Positions 45,551-57,758 are shown, counted from the first letter of the stretch. The stretch is 64,000 nucleotides of DNA from Haematococcus lacustris (GCA_030144725.1 JASKMD010000025.1:6311208-6375207), one strand, 5' to 3'. The notes: generated by a model from the sequence alone, not told the origin. Numbers and translations are program-made.

Positions 45551-46050
45551 NNNNNNNNNNNNNNNNNNNNNNNNNNNNNNNNNNNNNNNNNNNNNNNNNN
45601 NNNNNNNNNNNNNNNNNNNNNNNNNNNNNNNNNNNNNNNNNNNNNNNNNNNNNNNNNNNNNNNNNNNNNNNNNNNNNNNNNNNNNNNNNNNNNNNNNNNN
45701 NNNNNNNNNNNNNNNNNNNNNNNNNNNNNNNNNNNNNNNNNNNNNNNNNNNNNNNNNNNNNNNNNNNNNNNNNNNNNNNNNNNNNNNNNNNNNNNNNNNN
45801 NNNNNNNNNNNNNNNNNNNNNNNNNNNNNNNNNNNNNNNNNNNNNNNNNNNNNNNNNNNNNNNNNNNNNNNNNNNNNNNNNNNNNNNNNNNNNNNNNNNN
45901 NNNNNNNNNNNNNNNNNNNNNNNNNNNNNNNNNNNNNNNNNNNNNNNNNNNNNNNNNNNNNNNNNNNNNNNNNNNNNNNNNNNNNNNNNNNNNNNNNNNN
46001 NNNNNNNNNNNNNNNNNNNNNNNNNNNNNNNNNNNNNNNNNNNNNNNNNN
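45551..46050. other. Assembly gap (500 N)
   Basis: Exactly 500 N, a conventional placeholder, so the real gap size is unknown. Purine-rich sequence ends on the left, and pyrimidine-rich CCCCTCCCCC starts on the right. Confidence 1.
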
Positions 46051-46486
46051 CCCCTCCCCCTCCCCACATCACACTTGTTCTACTCATGTCCGCACACACC
46101 ATTTCACCTGTGACTGGCAAGGTGTGCCATGGCCTTCAACAGGTCGTCAAGCAGCTGGCCGCCATCCTAAGCAGCCTGCTGGTGCTGCACACACACCCTC
46201 CCGACCACACCTACACCCGGGCCCCGCACCGACCTCACCGAGCCTCACCAGCGGGGGGCAGCAGCCAGGCCAGAACCAGCGCCCAGGCTGCAGCCACCCT
46301 CAGCCCCCCCACCCACCCACCCACCCCTTGGCCTCAGGCAGCAGCAGCTCGCCCGGTGACTGCCGGCAGCGGGGCGGGTGAGCCCCCCCCAGGCCATGCT
46401 CCTGTGTGGGCGGGGGGGGGCAAGGGGGGGGGGGGGCAGGGGGGGTGGGGCTGGAATCAGAGTCAGGGCCTGGACCCCAGCCAGGG

Positions 46487-46519
<33 letters not shown>

Positions 46520-47083
46520 GGGGGGGAGGCCCAGGCCGGGGCTGTGGGGGTGGGTGGCAAAGAGCTGCCAGCAGACCCCCAGGTGCCCAGCAGCAGCAGC
46601 GGGGCGGGAGGCGGGGTGAAGAGCAGCTCGGGGGCTGTTGCCGCCCTGCCCCTCCCCCCTGCTGCTGCCCTCTTGGCTGCTGACAGGCCAGGAGTGGACC
46701 CCCCTAGGCGGGGGGTGCAGCAAGATGTGGGAGGGGAGGGGAGGGGGGAGGGGCAGGGGGGGGGAGCAGGGGTCAGCCATGGCCGCAAAGCCGGCTGCCT
46801 GCCCTGTGGCTGTGCCATCAGCTGACTGGGTGGGTGGGGTGGGGGATGGGGGTGGGGGGTGGGGGGGGGAGCACTGGGCTGGTGTTTGTGCCCTAGACCT
46901 GGTGCCAGCAGCAGCAGCAGGGGGCTAGCAGCAGAGCCAGAGCCAGCTAGAGTACAGGGTGGCGGCTGCAGGGCAGTCAGAGGCCAGCCCTTCCTGACCC
47001 CCACCTTTGCTACTGAAGGATTGGGGGGTTGGGGGTGGGCAGCTGCAGTCGGCCACCGCAGCAGCAGCAGCAGCAGCAGGGGG

Positions 47084-47130
<47 letters not shown>

Positions 47131-48003
47131 GGGAGTGTGGACATGTTGACAGCACCTCATCAGTGTTGGCTGTGTTGGCTCTCAGCTGAATGGCAGCAGG
47201 GCAGGCACCCCACACTACAGGTGCTGGCTTTGGCAGCTATCAGCAGCTCAGTGGACGAGCTGGGTGGGAGCAGCTCTGCGGGTGGCTGGCTGCGGGCATG
47301 AGCTGGGGGACTGATGGCAGTGTGGGGCCACAGCTGGTCTCAGCCTTTTCAGCAGCTCCCCTGCAACCTGACCAGTCACTCGCACTGGATACTGTCAGGT
47401 GCAGACTCAGCTGGCATGCAAGAGCATTGACTCGGTATAGAAAGCAGAATCAGCATAACCAGCATGTAATTAAACCACCGAGCCGGACACCCGTTGCAAA
47501 TGATGCAGATGCAGGAGAGAATCCTAACCCTGTTCAGCCACAACCACTTTTCCTTTCTGCAGCGTTGGTGTAGGTGCCTCTGCTCATCATCATCATCGTC
47601 GTCGTCGTCGTCGTGCGAAGGCTGTCGTGCAAGCCCGGACTACGACCTGTGTCGTGTTTCGCATGGCTGCATGGCGGTCAGGCCATGTTGCCTCGTCAGG
47701 CCCTGAGGGCGTCAGGCAACAGCGCGGGGGTCTGGCACCTACAGCCTCAGGGGCCGTCCTTTTCGTTCCTGCAGTTTCTGCAGCGCTCTCCCTTTCGTCT
47801 CAAGTGTACGGAACCTGTTGTAGGGCTCGTGGAGTCGAGGGGCACATCAGTAGTGGGATTCTTTCGCCCAGACCGGATCATAGCTCCGACAAACCAATAT
47901 TACAAAATATAGGCAGGAGCTCCGACCAAACGTCGCTTTCCATAGCCATCATTTACTAAGGTTTTGTCATGGCGCAAGACAACCTCCGCAACATGACATT
48001 TGG
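46051..48003. other. GC-rich stretch with CAG and poly-G tracts
   Basis: (CAG)n at 46489-46518, 47058-47079 and 47085-47129; G-rich runs at 46405-46450 and 46725-46870; ATC and GTC triplet runs near 47585-47612. Long ORFs here follow the triplet repeats and are not accepted as genes. Confidence 0.6.
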
Positions 48004-48180
48004 GCAGCAGCAGCAGCAGCAGGGCGGGTGGCGCAGAGTGGTGGTGACCATGTCTAGCATGTGCAGGTGGAGGAGCGGGAGAGAGGCTGGGGAGGGGTGC
48101 GTGTAGGGCCCTACCAGGTAGTGTGTGAAGCCCAGGCGCATGTAGTACTGGGTGTGGTGGGCCAGCATGCGGGCATGCAG
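48004..48180. repeat. Copy of the 3' end of glycosyltransferase exon 2
   Basis: Near-identical to about 51092-51268 in the same orientation. It includes the (CAG)n tract, intron sequence, the GTAGGG splice donor and the last ~65 bases of exon 2. It stops inside the exon. Confidence 0.93.
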
Positions 48181-49591
48181 GATATGTGTGACAAACATGA
48201 AACTCCTTAATATATGTGGCTGTCTCGCGTTGCTATTGTTTCTGACGAGGGAGAAGAGACGAACTGGTGTGGGTGGGCCTAGAGCAGTGCCGTACTCTTG
48301 CTTTATTTTGGTGTAGCTCGAGGGCTGTAGGGTTCAGGAGTTGGGTACACGCAACTCACGCATGAACCTCCTCATGTCCATGTCTTAACATAATTGAAAT
48401 CATCAGGAATATCCCGCCTAAGCTGTCCGTCTCGATCAGTTTCCAACCTGATGCTCCCTATCTTCCAGTGCCACAACAGGCGACACAACCTCCAGCACTG
48501 CAGTCACTGCATGGCCTCACATCACAGCTGCCTTGCAGCCCCTTCGTCCCTCACTAGGGCCTCCATTTCTATTTTTCCAACATATCCCAGCTACAGTGAA
48601 AAGCTGTACAGTGTAGAGTTGGCATGAAAAACATGCGCTTATTCTATCCCTTGCCGCCCAACAGCTGCCCTGCAGTCCAGCTACCCCTTGGCCCTAATCC
48701 CTGCTGCCCAATAGCTGCCCGGTCCAACTCTAACCTTGCTGATCCTCACCACCTGTTGCATGCACCCACGTCAAGCAAGACAGTGTGACATTCACATGAG
48801 CGCCATTCTCATTGCATCATTGGTCCAATTTTCTCATCACACCGGCGTTGTGCCGCTGTCAGCAGCAAGGGCACCAGGTGACAGCATTAAAAGAGACCCA
48901 AATCATGACATGGTGATGATGAGTGGATCTCATACCCAGGCCTCTAGACACATCACGCACACAGTCTGAAGTATGATGTGAAGTGTGATGTCCAATGTGG
49001 CACGCAGAGTGATGAGCAGCCACCCCCCGCAATATTGTCACGCATGCAAAGTATGACATGAAAGCTCATGGGCACTGCCAGCAGCCTGACTAAGTGACCA
49101 TGCCAGGCAATCACGAAGACCTGAACTCAGTGTGTTACAAATGCTGCTGCAGACCTGACCCTACATGCTGTGTTCCGGTAAATCTAGGAGCACCACTGCA
49201 GGGACACTGCCATCACGGCCTGCTGGAGCTCATAGCCTTTGCCAAGCCACTTATGCACCACACATATGCAGCTAGCGTGCTTGGGGGAGGGGAGGGGAGG
49301 GGAGGGGAGGGGAGGGGAGGGGAGGGGAGGGGAGGGGAGGGGAGGCACATCATCAAGAACTGTGCCTAACCCATGTGGAAGGGCAGGCTTGAGGCCGGGC
49401 TGTCAAGCTGTGCCGAGGCAACTGCCAGCGGGCACGCCAGGGCTCAGCCCGCGAAGGGGAGGGGGAGGGGGAGGGGGAGGAAGGGCCCGTGCCAGCGGGC
49501 ACGCCAGGCTCAGCCCACAACGGCTCTTGCCCTGAAGTCCCTGGGGGGCGGGGAGGTGCCAGCCAGGCCCTGTGGTGGCAGGTGACCATGT
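48181..49591. other. Intergenic stretch downstream of the glycosyltransferase
   Basis: No gene is supported. (GGGGA)n at 49282-49345 and short direct repeats of GCCAGCGGGCACGCCAGG near 49424 and 49489. Confidence 0.55.
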
Positions 49592-50959
49592 CTAGTAGGT
49601 GATGTTTTGGAAGGCGGCCCGCCAGGGAGCTGAGCTGGGCTCCAGGTGGGGGATGGCCCTTCCCCGCTCTGACAGCTGGTTGACCAGATGCAGGATGCCC
49701 ACGCACTCAGCGGGGCACGCGGTGGCCTGCTGCCCCTGCACCAGGTTGACCCAGTGCACCTGCACAGCAGCCGTTCAGGGGTTCACCCGTGCGCAGCGCC
49801 TGTTGAGCTGAGGTGGAGGTGGAGGTGGAGGGGTCACAGGTCAGGTCACAAGTGAAGCTCAGGCACACAGGGACAGCAGCGACAGCGCCACGGTCCCAGC
49901 TCTTCACCAGCAACAGGGTGGGCAGCAGTGGCACCGGCCCTACATATGCTGCTCGTCACGTCCCGGACCTGGGGGGTGGGGGTGGGGGTGGGTGGGTAGT
50001 GGTCACAGGCAAGGTGGGGGCTGCAGGCCATGGCTATGGCCCGGCTGCTCACCATGTGAAAGGCGACCGCGTCTGGTTTGAGGATCAGAGCCTTGCCGGA
50101 GTCGTCCCGTGTTTTGTTCAACGTCTGGCGCCAGCCGTATGCCAGCAGGGGGGAGGGGGAGTTGGGCGGTGGGTCTAGCCAGAGCCTAAGCTCTGACCCA
50201 GTGCCTATTGTGGTGGCTGCCCGCGCAAAGGTGATCTCGGCTGGGGCCTCGCCATGTGCTGAGGGCGTGGCTGTTCCACAGCAGGTGGATATCTGTTGCC
50301 AGGCCACCTCCTTGCCTGCTGCTGCCGGCTGCTGCTCCAGCAGTACAAACTCATCCAGGTCACACAGCATGTACTGCGCAGTGGGGTACTGGGTGAACAT
50401 GAGGCGCACATAGTTGGAGATGGGGTAGGTCCACTGCCCGCTGGGGCTGCGCAGCTGGGCATACTGGCCAACGTTGTGGAAGCGCAGCAGCTGCAGCCGC
50501 CCTTCTCTCATCAACCCCTGCAGATGGGGGTGCGCCCAGATGTTTGTTGCCTGGGCCATGCCGTTTACCTGGACCTGCAGCAATCAGGGCGGAGGGGCAG
50601 GCAGCTGGGTGGCAGCGGTGGCTGCGCAGGGGGTGGGTCCTGCTGGGTGGGCACCAGTGCTTTCATTATGTTGGTTCCAGCTATGACTTTGAGCAATTTA
50701 TTCTGGGCCATGCCAGTTTGAGTTAAAACTTTACGCAACTGAGGAGACCTGAAATACCGCTCACAAGCACATCCATGGGTGCATGGAGCATGTGAGTATG
50801 GGAGTGGGTATGGGTATGGGTGGGCACTCTTCATTGAGCTGTAGTGGGTAGTGGCCTGACAGGGGAATGAGGCACAGGTTTGCAGCTTTGCAGAGGGTGT
50901 GGACAGGCACATCATGCAAGCCAGTCGTGATGTAAGCTGATGTGTGCATGCTGGCAGGA

Positions 50960-51000
<41 letters not shown>

Positions 51001-52051
51001 ATGCAGAAGGGTTGAGGGAGCAGGAGTAGCAAAGTGTTTTTAAAGAAAAACGTGTGGGGTGTTGGGGTTAAGGGGACTGGTGACAGCAGCAGCAGCAGCA
51101 GCAGCAGCAGGGCGGGTGGCGCAGAGTGGTGGTGACCATGTCAAGCATGTGCAGGTGGAGGAGCGGGAGAGAGGCTGGGGAGGGGTGCGTGTAGGGCCCT
51201 ACCAGGTAGTGTGTGAAGCCCAGGCGCATGTAGTACTGGGTGTGGTGGGCCAGCATGCGGGCATGCAGCTGAGGGTACTGCACCATGGGCCCATGCTGGT
51301 AGGCTGGAATCACCACCCAGCGTGAGTCAGCCAAGGCGATGCTTCCTACAGGGTTCTGGGCGGATGTGGAGGCGGCTGAAGCAGCAAATGCTGTCCTGGC
51401 TGCTGCACTGCTGGCTGCAGCCCCCTGCTGCACACACCGCATGTCAGTGAGCATGCGTCTAGGGCTGCCGGCAAACCCCAGTGAAAAGTCAATCCATGCC
51501 ATGGCAGTGTCTAACTGCAGTGTGAAGGTCATGCCTTGCTGTCGGTATGGGCAGGGAGGGAGCTGCCAAGTCACGTTCTTGACGGAGTCTTGTCCAATCA
51601 GAGCGAACTGCATGGTAGGCAGCGCTGAAGCGCCTGAGCCACAAATCCCATCTGCTAGTGTGATGTATGTGTCATTCGCCCCATGCAGGTACCTGCATGG
51701 GCAAGCAAGATATTGGAGGTGACATGACTCAATAGGTGCAGACCTGAGTGATCTGCGCAGGCCATGCCCAGGTTGAGGAGTGGGTAGGGCCAGCAGCCAT
51801 GAGGTTACCACCAGTACCTACCTAGATGACTCCTGCCAGACCCAACCATTGACGGTGGTGACACCAGTGGCGTACGAAGCAGTGCAGACAGTGAACACAT
51901 TGTAGAGCTCTGAAACGGTGCCGTTGACTGGTACGTGCCACAGGGTCATGCGGGCTGGGCGGGCCAGTTCTGCCGCTGCCAGTGATAGGAGAGCGACATT
52001 GAGCATAGCAGCGGCTCGCAGGATACGAACGACCCACAACGAGCCCGCCAT
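49592..52051 (-). CDS. GT92 (DUF23)-like glycosyltransferase, complete
   Basis: Probably a Golgi or ER type II enzyme that transfers a sugar to a glycan; the substrate is unknown. Four exons: 51822-52051 (ATG at 52051), 51203-51692, 50053-50574, 49592-49759 (TAG). All GT-AG, phases consistent, 1,410 nt, 469 residues. The N-terminus (RILRAAAMLNVALLSLAAA) looks like a signal anchor. Exon 2 ends in HHTQYYMRLGFTHYL and exon 3 has YMLCDLDEFVLLE, with DLDEF at 312-316 as the likely metal/nucleotide-sugar site. KALILKPDAVAFHM followed by VHW (415-417) resembles the C-terminal signature of GT92 and related DUF23 proteins. Family placement is by motif order, not by search. A fragment of exon 2 is duplicated at 48004-48180. 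The introns contain (CAG)n tracts. Confidence 0.8.
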
Positions 52052-52481
52052 CTGTCAGCAATTGTTGCTCCCAGTGGGTGTTCATGTTCCTCGGTTCATT
52101 TGCTTAACCCCTTTCCGCCACTTTGCAGCACACCTGATCCAGATAAACTTTCACGCCGTGGGTGCGGACCTGAATGCAGCACCACGCGTAGATAAATAGC
52201 TGAGGCGAGGCCGTACACAGCTTTCATCCTATTTAAATGTCCGTGCCATTGGGATTCCGAGTCAGAAGGGTGTCTGTCATTGGGATTCATTTGCTTGGCA
52301 TAGGCAGGTCTGGGGAGAAGGAGAATCTATGGAAAGAGATCCCCAAGCCACGCTGAGCCAACTTGGGGCTCAAGCTGTACAGTGGCGAGCAGCGGGTCCT
52401 GGCGCATTCCTGGAGCTTTCAGGGTGGCACCTCCCCAGCCCACCGCTAACAAAACTAAGAAAAAGGCCCTTGTGCCTTAAT
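52052..52481. other. Upstream region of the glycosyltransferase gene
   Basis: Likely holds the promoter of the minus-strand gene. GTCATTGGGATTC-like words near 52240-52290 appear twice. No gene is supported. Confidence 0.4.
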
Positions 52482-52765
52482 TAGGGCGGTTCCCCCCAGC
52501 TAATCTTACATGATAGCAATGATAGCAAGCCAACCATATAAGCTCATATTTGCAGCCGGTTCTTGTGGCGCCTTCGTTCGCTTCCTAGCGCGATGGCTGC
52601 GCCTGGCGGCGCTGAGACTCCTGCACACCTGGTTTATGATGCGCGGTCGGAGGCCGCCTCCGGGACACAGAAATAAAGGAACCACTACTAGCTAATATTA
52701 GCAAGTACCACCACCAGCTAATAATAGCAACTTGGCTCGGAGCTAATACGCATGGCTATGCCCTA
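52482..52765. mobile_element. hAT MITE with GCTAATATTAGC subterminal repeats
   Basis: 284 bp. Ends TAGGGCGGTTCCCCCC and, from the right, TAGGGCATAGCC; flanks GCCTTAAT (52474-52481) and GCCTTGAT (52766-52773), an 8-bp duplication with one change. Shares its left arm, middle (about 52570-52661) and right arm with the element at 57759-58535 in the opposite orientation. Confidence 0.8.
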
Positions 52766-52875
52766 GCCTTGATGCTGGCCTGCCCTGCCAATTATCATGC
52801 TGCTGGTCATGCCTTCATCACACGCTTCAAACTGTGCTCTCACCACAGGACAAGGTTGCGCTGTCGCCTTGTAGC

Positions 52876-54341
52876 ATGCCCGCCCCATCGCACGGCTTGG
52901 AATTGGGTGATCGTGTAGACATAAAGCGATATGGAGTCGCGACAGTTGTGAGCGTGGACAGTACTCTCGGCGAACATCACGGGAGGGTTCAAGTGCAATA
53001 CTTTGACAGGTCTACTTACTGGGTGCGGCCCAGCAAATGTAGAAAACTATACCCAGTGAGTAAGGACTCTGACCAAGTTGGTTTGCAAGTACACCCATAG
53101 CACTAGCAAGGGCTATAACATGCACCCATTGTTCTCTCTGCAGACAAGCCTCCAGGTTTTGGCATGTGCCACTACACGAGAGTACCGTGCTGCCGTGATC
53201 CACAACACCCTCCCTTCTGATATCTGCCTGGAGGTGGGATGCCATGAAGGTGTGCTGTGCTACATGCATCCAGCCATTGTGCTGCTTGGCATTATGACGG
53301 CATCATATGTGCAGTGCTGAGTGGTTTATTGGTACCCCACACATTCCTGCGCGGCAGGTATAACCACGGCAATGCTTTCGGCACGGTCCATGGCTGTGGT
53401 GGGAGTGGACATTGCACCACAGCCAGTGGCAGATGCTCGTGCAAGGTTCCCTCACTGCAGGTCAGAGTGCACCGCTCACAGCACAAGGTTAGCATCCTCA
53501 TTAAGCGCATGTCAAGAGGGGGTGGGGAGAGGGAATAGGGCACAGGCCCGGATTACACATATTGTAGCCCCCAACTGTAGAGAAGATATGCGCTGCGTTC
53601 ATCCTCCATTACACGTATTGTTAAGTGCATCACAGCGCACTGCAACACGCAATGAGCTCAGCACCGTGATGGCCCAAGGCCAGAGGCCGGAGGCTCTATG
53701 AGGGAGTGATGCAGACTACTATTGTGTTGGGGTGCCACAGGTTTGAAGTGTGTGATGGCTTCAACACGGATCTGCTGGCTAAGCTAAGCCCGGCGCCCAA
53801 TGGCGGCTATGACAAATGCTTTGTTGATGTTGGCGGCATTGCACCTTTACCTCTCGTCCTTTCCATGGTCGGCAATCTCCAGCAGGCCTTCAAGACAGCT
53901 AAGATCATCGTGAAGAGCATCCATTTCGCCCGCTTCTTGTCCTCAGCGGGTGTCATGCAATATGATGCCAGTAAGAGCTGGCCAGTCCCCATAAAGACAA
54001 TGGTCACACCCAACCATGCAAACCAGGAGCTGTAAGGCACCCCAATAAGCAGACATGCCAACACACATGTATCTAGCTGCACACCATGCTACTCATGGAG
54101 CATGTACCCTAGTTCCAGCTCAGGCGTTCCCAACATGGGTCCGGTGATCTCCATGCAACGCTTGCCCACGAGGCGCCTGCTGCAATGTGCTATTGCGCGT
54201 TTCATACCGGAAGCAGCGACGCCCTCTAAGCAGGGTCAGGAGGATCTGTCATGGCCAGTTTGTGCTCAGGCACAGGTGCTTGCAAAGCCTGCTACCCCCC
54301 CTCCCTACTACCAAGCTGGATGGTGGCTTACACCGGGGTAG
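52876..54341 (+). CDS. SAM-dependent methyltransferase-like protein with N-terminal barrel-like segment
   Basis: Exons: 52876-53055, 53144-53249, 53358-53460, 53741-54031, 54113-54341; phases agree, 909 nt, 302 residues. The first ~60 residues (GDRVDIKRYG ... GRVQVQYFDRSTYWVRP) look like a small beta-barrel such as a Tudor or CW-type module. Residues 89-136 carry a Rossmann methyltransferase pattern: motif I LEVGCHEG (89-96), an acidic residue closing strand 2 in VVGVDIAP (Asp113), and CDGF (134-137), followed by YDKCFVDVGG. The substrate is unknown. The fourth exon could instead end at TAA 54033-54035, because the donor there is CT|GTAAGG; that gives 227 residues. The in-phase 76-codon extension downstream favours splicing. 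The frame is open upstream of the ATG, so an upstream exon is possible. Confidence 0.65.
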
Positions 54342-55772
54342 ATGTGGATACAGCCATCAGTCAGTATGCCATCCCCAGCCAGCTCACCTACCACATCATT
54401 GAGACGCTGGCCATCTCCTACTTGCCCATCGGCACCGCAACAGCGCATGTTGAGCCCATGCCTCAAGGTAAGGATGCCCCACAACTTCAGGGGTATATGC
54501 ATTGTCAGCATCCTGGTGTGGAGCTGCCACAGACACATGGTGTGTTGAAGCTGCCGCAAGGCGCTAGGCATAGCAAGACACGAGAGCTAGTGAGATAGCC
54601 CATCAGCGCTCAACCTTGGCTTGTTTACCGGGCGGTCGCAGCGATGACTGCATGCCCGCAAAGGCCCAAACTTTGCACACCGACCTCGATGTTTTACAAG
54701 TTTTTAATCCCAAACAAATTTACAGCCCTCATGCTACACCAAAACAAAACACGAGTTGTGGTAAAACACAGGCTGCGAGATCGTTGTTGTAAAGGCTACT
54801 ACTATAGGGCCTAATGCCCACTCCAGCTCAGCCATTCTAGTGTGTGTGCTTGTAGCCAGAGCTCCCCTAGTAGCTCCAACCCACAGACATCCCCTTTGTC
54901 AGGCGTTCCGTAATCTTCATGCAACTGCCACCCATCTACTCCATCATTTGATGTAACGTTTGTTGCGTCTGCTGCAATGTGATATGGCGCGTATGATGTA
55001 AGACTGGAATCGCAAACGGAGTCTTTCGATGCGGGCAGCCACATGTGACCCCGGATGTGTCCCAATCACAGACCGTGGTTAGCTACACTGGTAAGCTACG
55101 TCCTTGGCTATCCGTTAGCGATGCACGACATGTCGGTGGCGCACACCACCGAAGTCCGGCAAACATGGCTGCGCGAGCTTCCTGATGGTGCAGGCCGCTT
55201 GGCGAGGATGTGAAGGAACCCGAATTCGTGTGTGGCAGCGCTGTATCGCTGTAATGGTGGGCGGCACAGTAGGGACTAGTCACCCCCTCCAGCTATGATC
55301 CGCTTTATGTTTTCAACCATTGAACAAACAGCCTGGCCTCACTCGAATTTGTTATAGCATACTCAATAAAGCGTCTGTGGCACTATGCAACTCAATCATT
55401 GGGTATGTATGTGTCAAGATTGACCCCTTACAAGGTACACATGCTGATGGCTACAGGTGCATGAGGAGCCGACTGAGCTTGGCTGATCACTCCGCCACAT
55501 GGCCACCACCAACATAGCCTAACCCACCATCTCCCAACCTCGTCTACCCCGCCCAGCTCTCAGTAGCCCCTCCTCCCAGCCTGCCATCAGCCTCCTCTGA
55601 CCTAACTCTCCTTCTCCTCGCCTCCTACCTCTCCCCAACCTCTCCTTCACCCATCTCCCCCCTACCTCTCCTTCACCCATCTCCGTATCCATCACCCCCC
55701 ATCACCCTGACCACCGAGCCAAGCCCGTAGCCCCGCTTAGCCACTCACCCACCCACCTCTCAATCCCTAACC
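54342..55772. other. Intergenic stretch
   Basis: 54342-54600 is open in another frame but has no clear exon signals. 55510-55770 is pyrimidine-rich (CTCCTC, CACCCA) upstream of the next ATG. No gene is supported. Confidence 0.5.
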
Positions 55773-56105
55773 ATGAAGAAGAGATTAAGCAAGGCCAAGA
55801 GTGCTCAGCTCTATGCACTAAACAAGTCGCCAAGGGCTGGCTATCTGCATTGCCCTAACAACATCAAGGCTGCAGCCTGTACGGCACAAGCGACAAACCG
55901 TGACCGGCAGGCTGAGGTGCAGCGGCTGCGGGATGTGGAGCAGTCCCATATGGGCACCGTGAATGAGTTGCAGGGCGACCTAGACGACCTGCAGGCAGCA
56001 CACCAACGCCTGCAGGGTGCGCACACGGCTTTGCAGCAGGTGGCATCCAGAGCGGCAGCTACCATTCACTCCCTACGGGCTGCTCGACACCGCCTCCAGG
56101 GTTAG
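55773..56105 (+). CDS. Small coiled-coil protein, SPRA-HLH-PN family (paralog 2)
   Basis: A 110-residue ORF, start context AACCATGAA, stop TAG at 56103-56105. The basic N-terminus is followed by KSPRAGYLHCPNNIKAAACTA, matching the motif of the protein at 31820-32146. A heptad-rich helix (LQGDLDDLQAAHQRLQGAHTALQQV) makes up the rest. Outside the N-terminal motif the two proteins share only composition, so they are old paralogs or parts of related elements. Function unknown. Confidence 0.55.
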   Translation: MKKRLSKAKSAQLYALNKSPRAGYLHCPNNIKAAACTAQATNRDRQAEVQRLRDVEQSHMGTVNELQGDLDDLQAAHQRLQGAHTALQQVASRAAATIHSLRAARHRLQG

Positions 56106-56397
56106 GTGCATATCTACCGGCACAGACGCCGCCCCCACCACTCCCTTCAAGCAGAGGCAGCAGCTGCTGGTTTTGGAGCAGCACCCCGTCTCAGTGGAGG
56201 TGTTGAGGCGGTGTGCAGAGGCTGGCTACGGAAGGCTGGATAGCCATGGCCGGCCCATGGGCAGCATGCCAGAGCAGCTCAGCCCAGCCCAGCCGGCCTG
56301 TGGGGAGGCCAGCAGCCAGGACTGCACCATATAATGCTCACCACTGCTTGAGCACCGTCAGGTTGCATCTAGGTTGCATCTAGATTGCATCTAGGTT

Positions 56398-56640
56398 GCA
56401 TTTGGGGCTGGGGTTGGGGCAGCAGCTGGGGTTGGGGCTGGAGCTGGGGCTGGGGCTGGGGCAGCAGCTGGGGCAGCAGCTGGGGCTGGGGCTGGAGCTG
56501 GGGCTGGGGCTGGGGCTGGGGCTGGGGCTGGGGCTGGGGCTGGGGCTGGGGCTGGGGCTGGGGCAGCAGCTGGGGCTGGGGCTTGGGCAACAGCTGGGGC
56601 AGCAGCTGGGGCTGGGGCTGAGGCTGCAGCTGGGGCAGGC
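56398..56640. repeat. (GGGGCT)n satellite with GCAGCT interruptions
   Basis: Hexamers GGGGCT and GCAGCT keep a hexameric register, so every frame is open: Gly-Ala, Leu-Gly and Trp-Gly dipeptides on the plus strand. Not accepted as coding. Confidence 0.95.
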
Positions 56641-57261
56641 CGACTCACCACTCAAGTCACCCATGTGTTGGCTATCATCCCCTTGCCTATTGGCACGGCA
56701 GAAGCTCCAAAAGGCAGCAGCTCCAAAAGCTGACAGTGGTATTCAGTTGTCACGACTGCCGTCGTCGCGTCCACATGCCAATAGCAAATCATGTTCCGAC
56801 TGCTGCTGCGCGTTGCAGGTGCCACTCACAACAGCGTGGCGAAGCGTGCTAGTGCGGCGCCTCGCATGTGGCGAAATCGCTTGAATTTACATGTTTAGCG
56901 TTGGACAGGCACTGAGCACTGCTGAGAGCGAGATAGTTTTTGCTGCGTCTGCCATCTCGTAGCTATGAGCCTCCTCTGTTTAACGCTGTTTAACGGGCTT
57001 CCTACCACAGGGGGGTGGTTTTTAGGTAGTTGGGAACGCCTGACTGTCTCTTCTTAGTCGTCATAAACATATGCAACTACAGCATAGCAACTACAGATAC
57101 CAGAAATGATTGTATTTATCACACACATGTCACTGTCAACACATGTCAACACATGTCGTGGCAGAGAACGCCACCATACTCTTGTCTAGTTGTTTCATGG
57201 TTTTACAGGGCACTGCGGTTTTATTGACAAGGTAGCCGTTTGGGTTGTCTACATTGTTGTA
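56641..57261. other. Intergenic stretch
   Basis: No gene is supported. The composition becomes AT-richer towards 57260. Confidence 0.45.
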
Positions 57262-57386
57262 TACCGTACTCTCACTTTCAATTCGCGATTCTTTTTTGGG
57301 GCCTCGCGAAATCGCGAAAAAAGTAAACAATGTACTTTTTGACGGAATCGCGAAGTGGTCAAACAATTATTTGACCTGCGTTAACG

Positions 57387-57608
57387 GTGTTGCGATGGAC
57401 CGCTTCGTGGTCCGTGGCACCAGTGACGCAGACCGATGACGCAGCCGACAATTTGCTACGCCAGGTTGACCAACACGATCGTGAAGATCGTGAAGATCGT
57501 GAAGATGCGGCTGTCGCGAAGCGTGGGCCGGGCAGGCCTCGGAAGCTGTTTCGCATCGGTCTGTCGGCGCTAGCCAACAGTGTCGCTAGCCAACAGCAGC
57601 AGCGCTGA
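57387..57608 (+). pseudogene. AT-hook protein fragment inside the TIR element
   Basis: An ATG at 57395 opens MDRFVVRG in one frame. The neighbouring frame continues through an Asp/Arg/Glu repeat (GTGAAGATC units near 57479-57510) to AKRGPGRPRK, a textbook AT-hook, and ends at 57608. The pieces suggest the DNA-binding start of a transposase broken by a frameshift. The rest of the protein is gone. Confidence 0.45.
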
Positions 57609-57758
57609 CACAAGCAGCGCCAGCAACAGCAGCGGCGACGACGGCAGCAACGATGATGGCAGTGCCAGCAGCGAGGGGTGGGTAGTTAGCAAGTTAGCAG
57701 CCGGGGTGGCTGGCTGCAAGAAGTCCTGGTTGGCCAGGTCAGGGCAGCAGCCGGGGTG

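Noticed and set aside
44621..46619. ORFs of 425-652 codons on both strands across the GGGGA tract and gap
   Set aside because: They consist of Gly/Glu/Arg or Pro/Leu/Ser repeats and unknown residues from the N gap; a pure satellite reads open in many frames.
46300..47160. 286-codon minus-strand ORF rich in Ala and Pro
   Set aside because: Driven by CAG and G-rich runs; no splice pattern or ordered segment.
56369..56884. Dipeptide-repeat ORFs (Gly-Ala, Leu-Gly, Trp-Gly, Pro-Gln)
   Set aside because: A hexamer satellite open in all frames on both strands.
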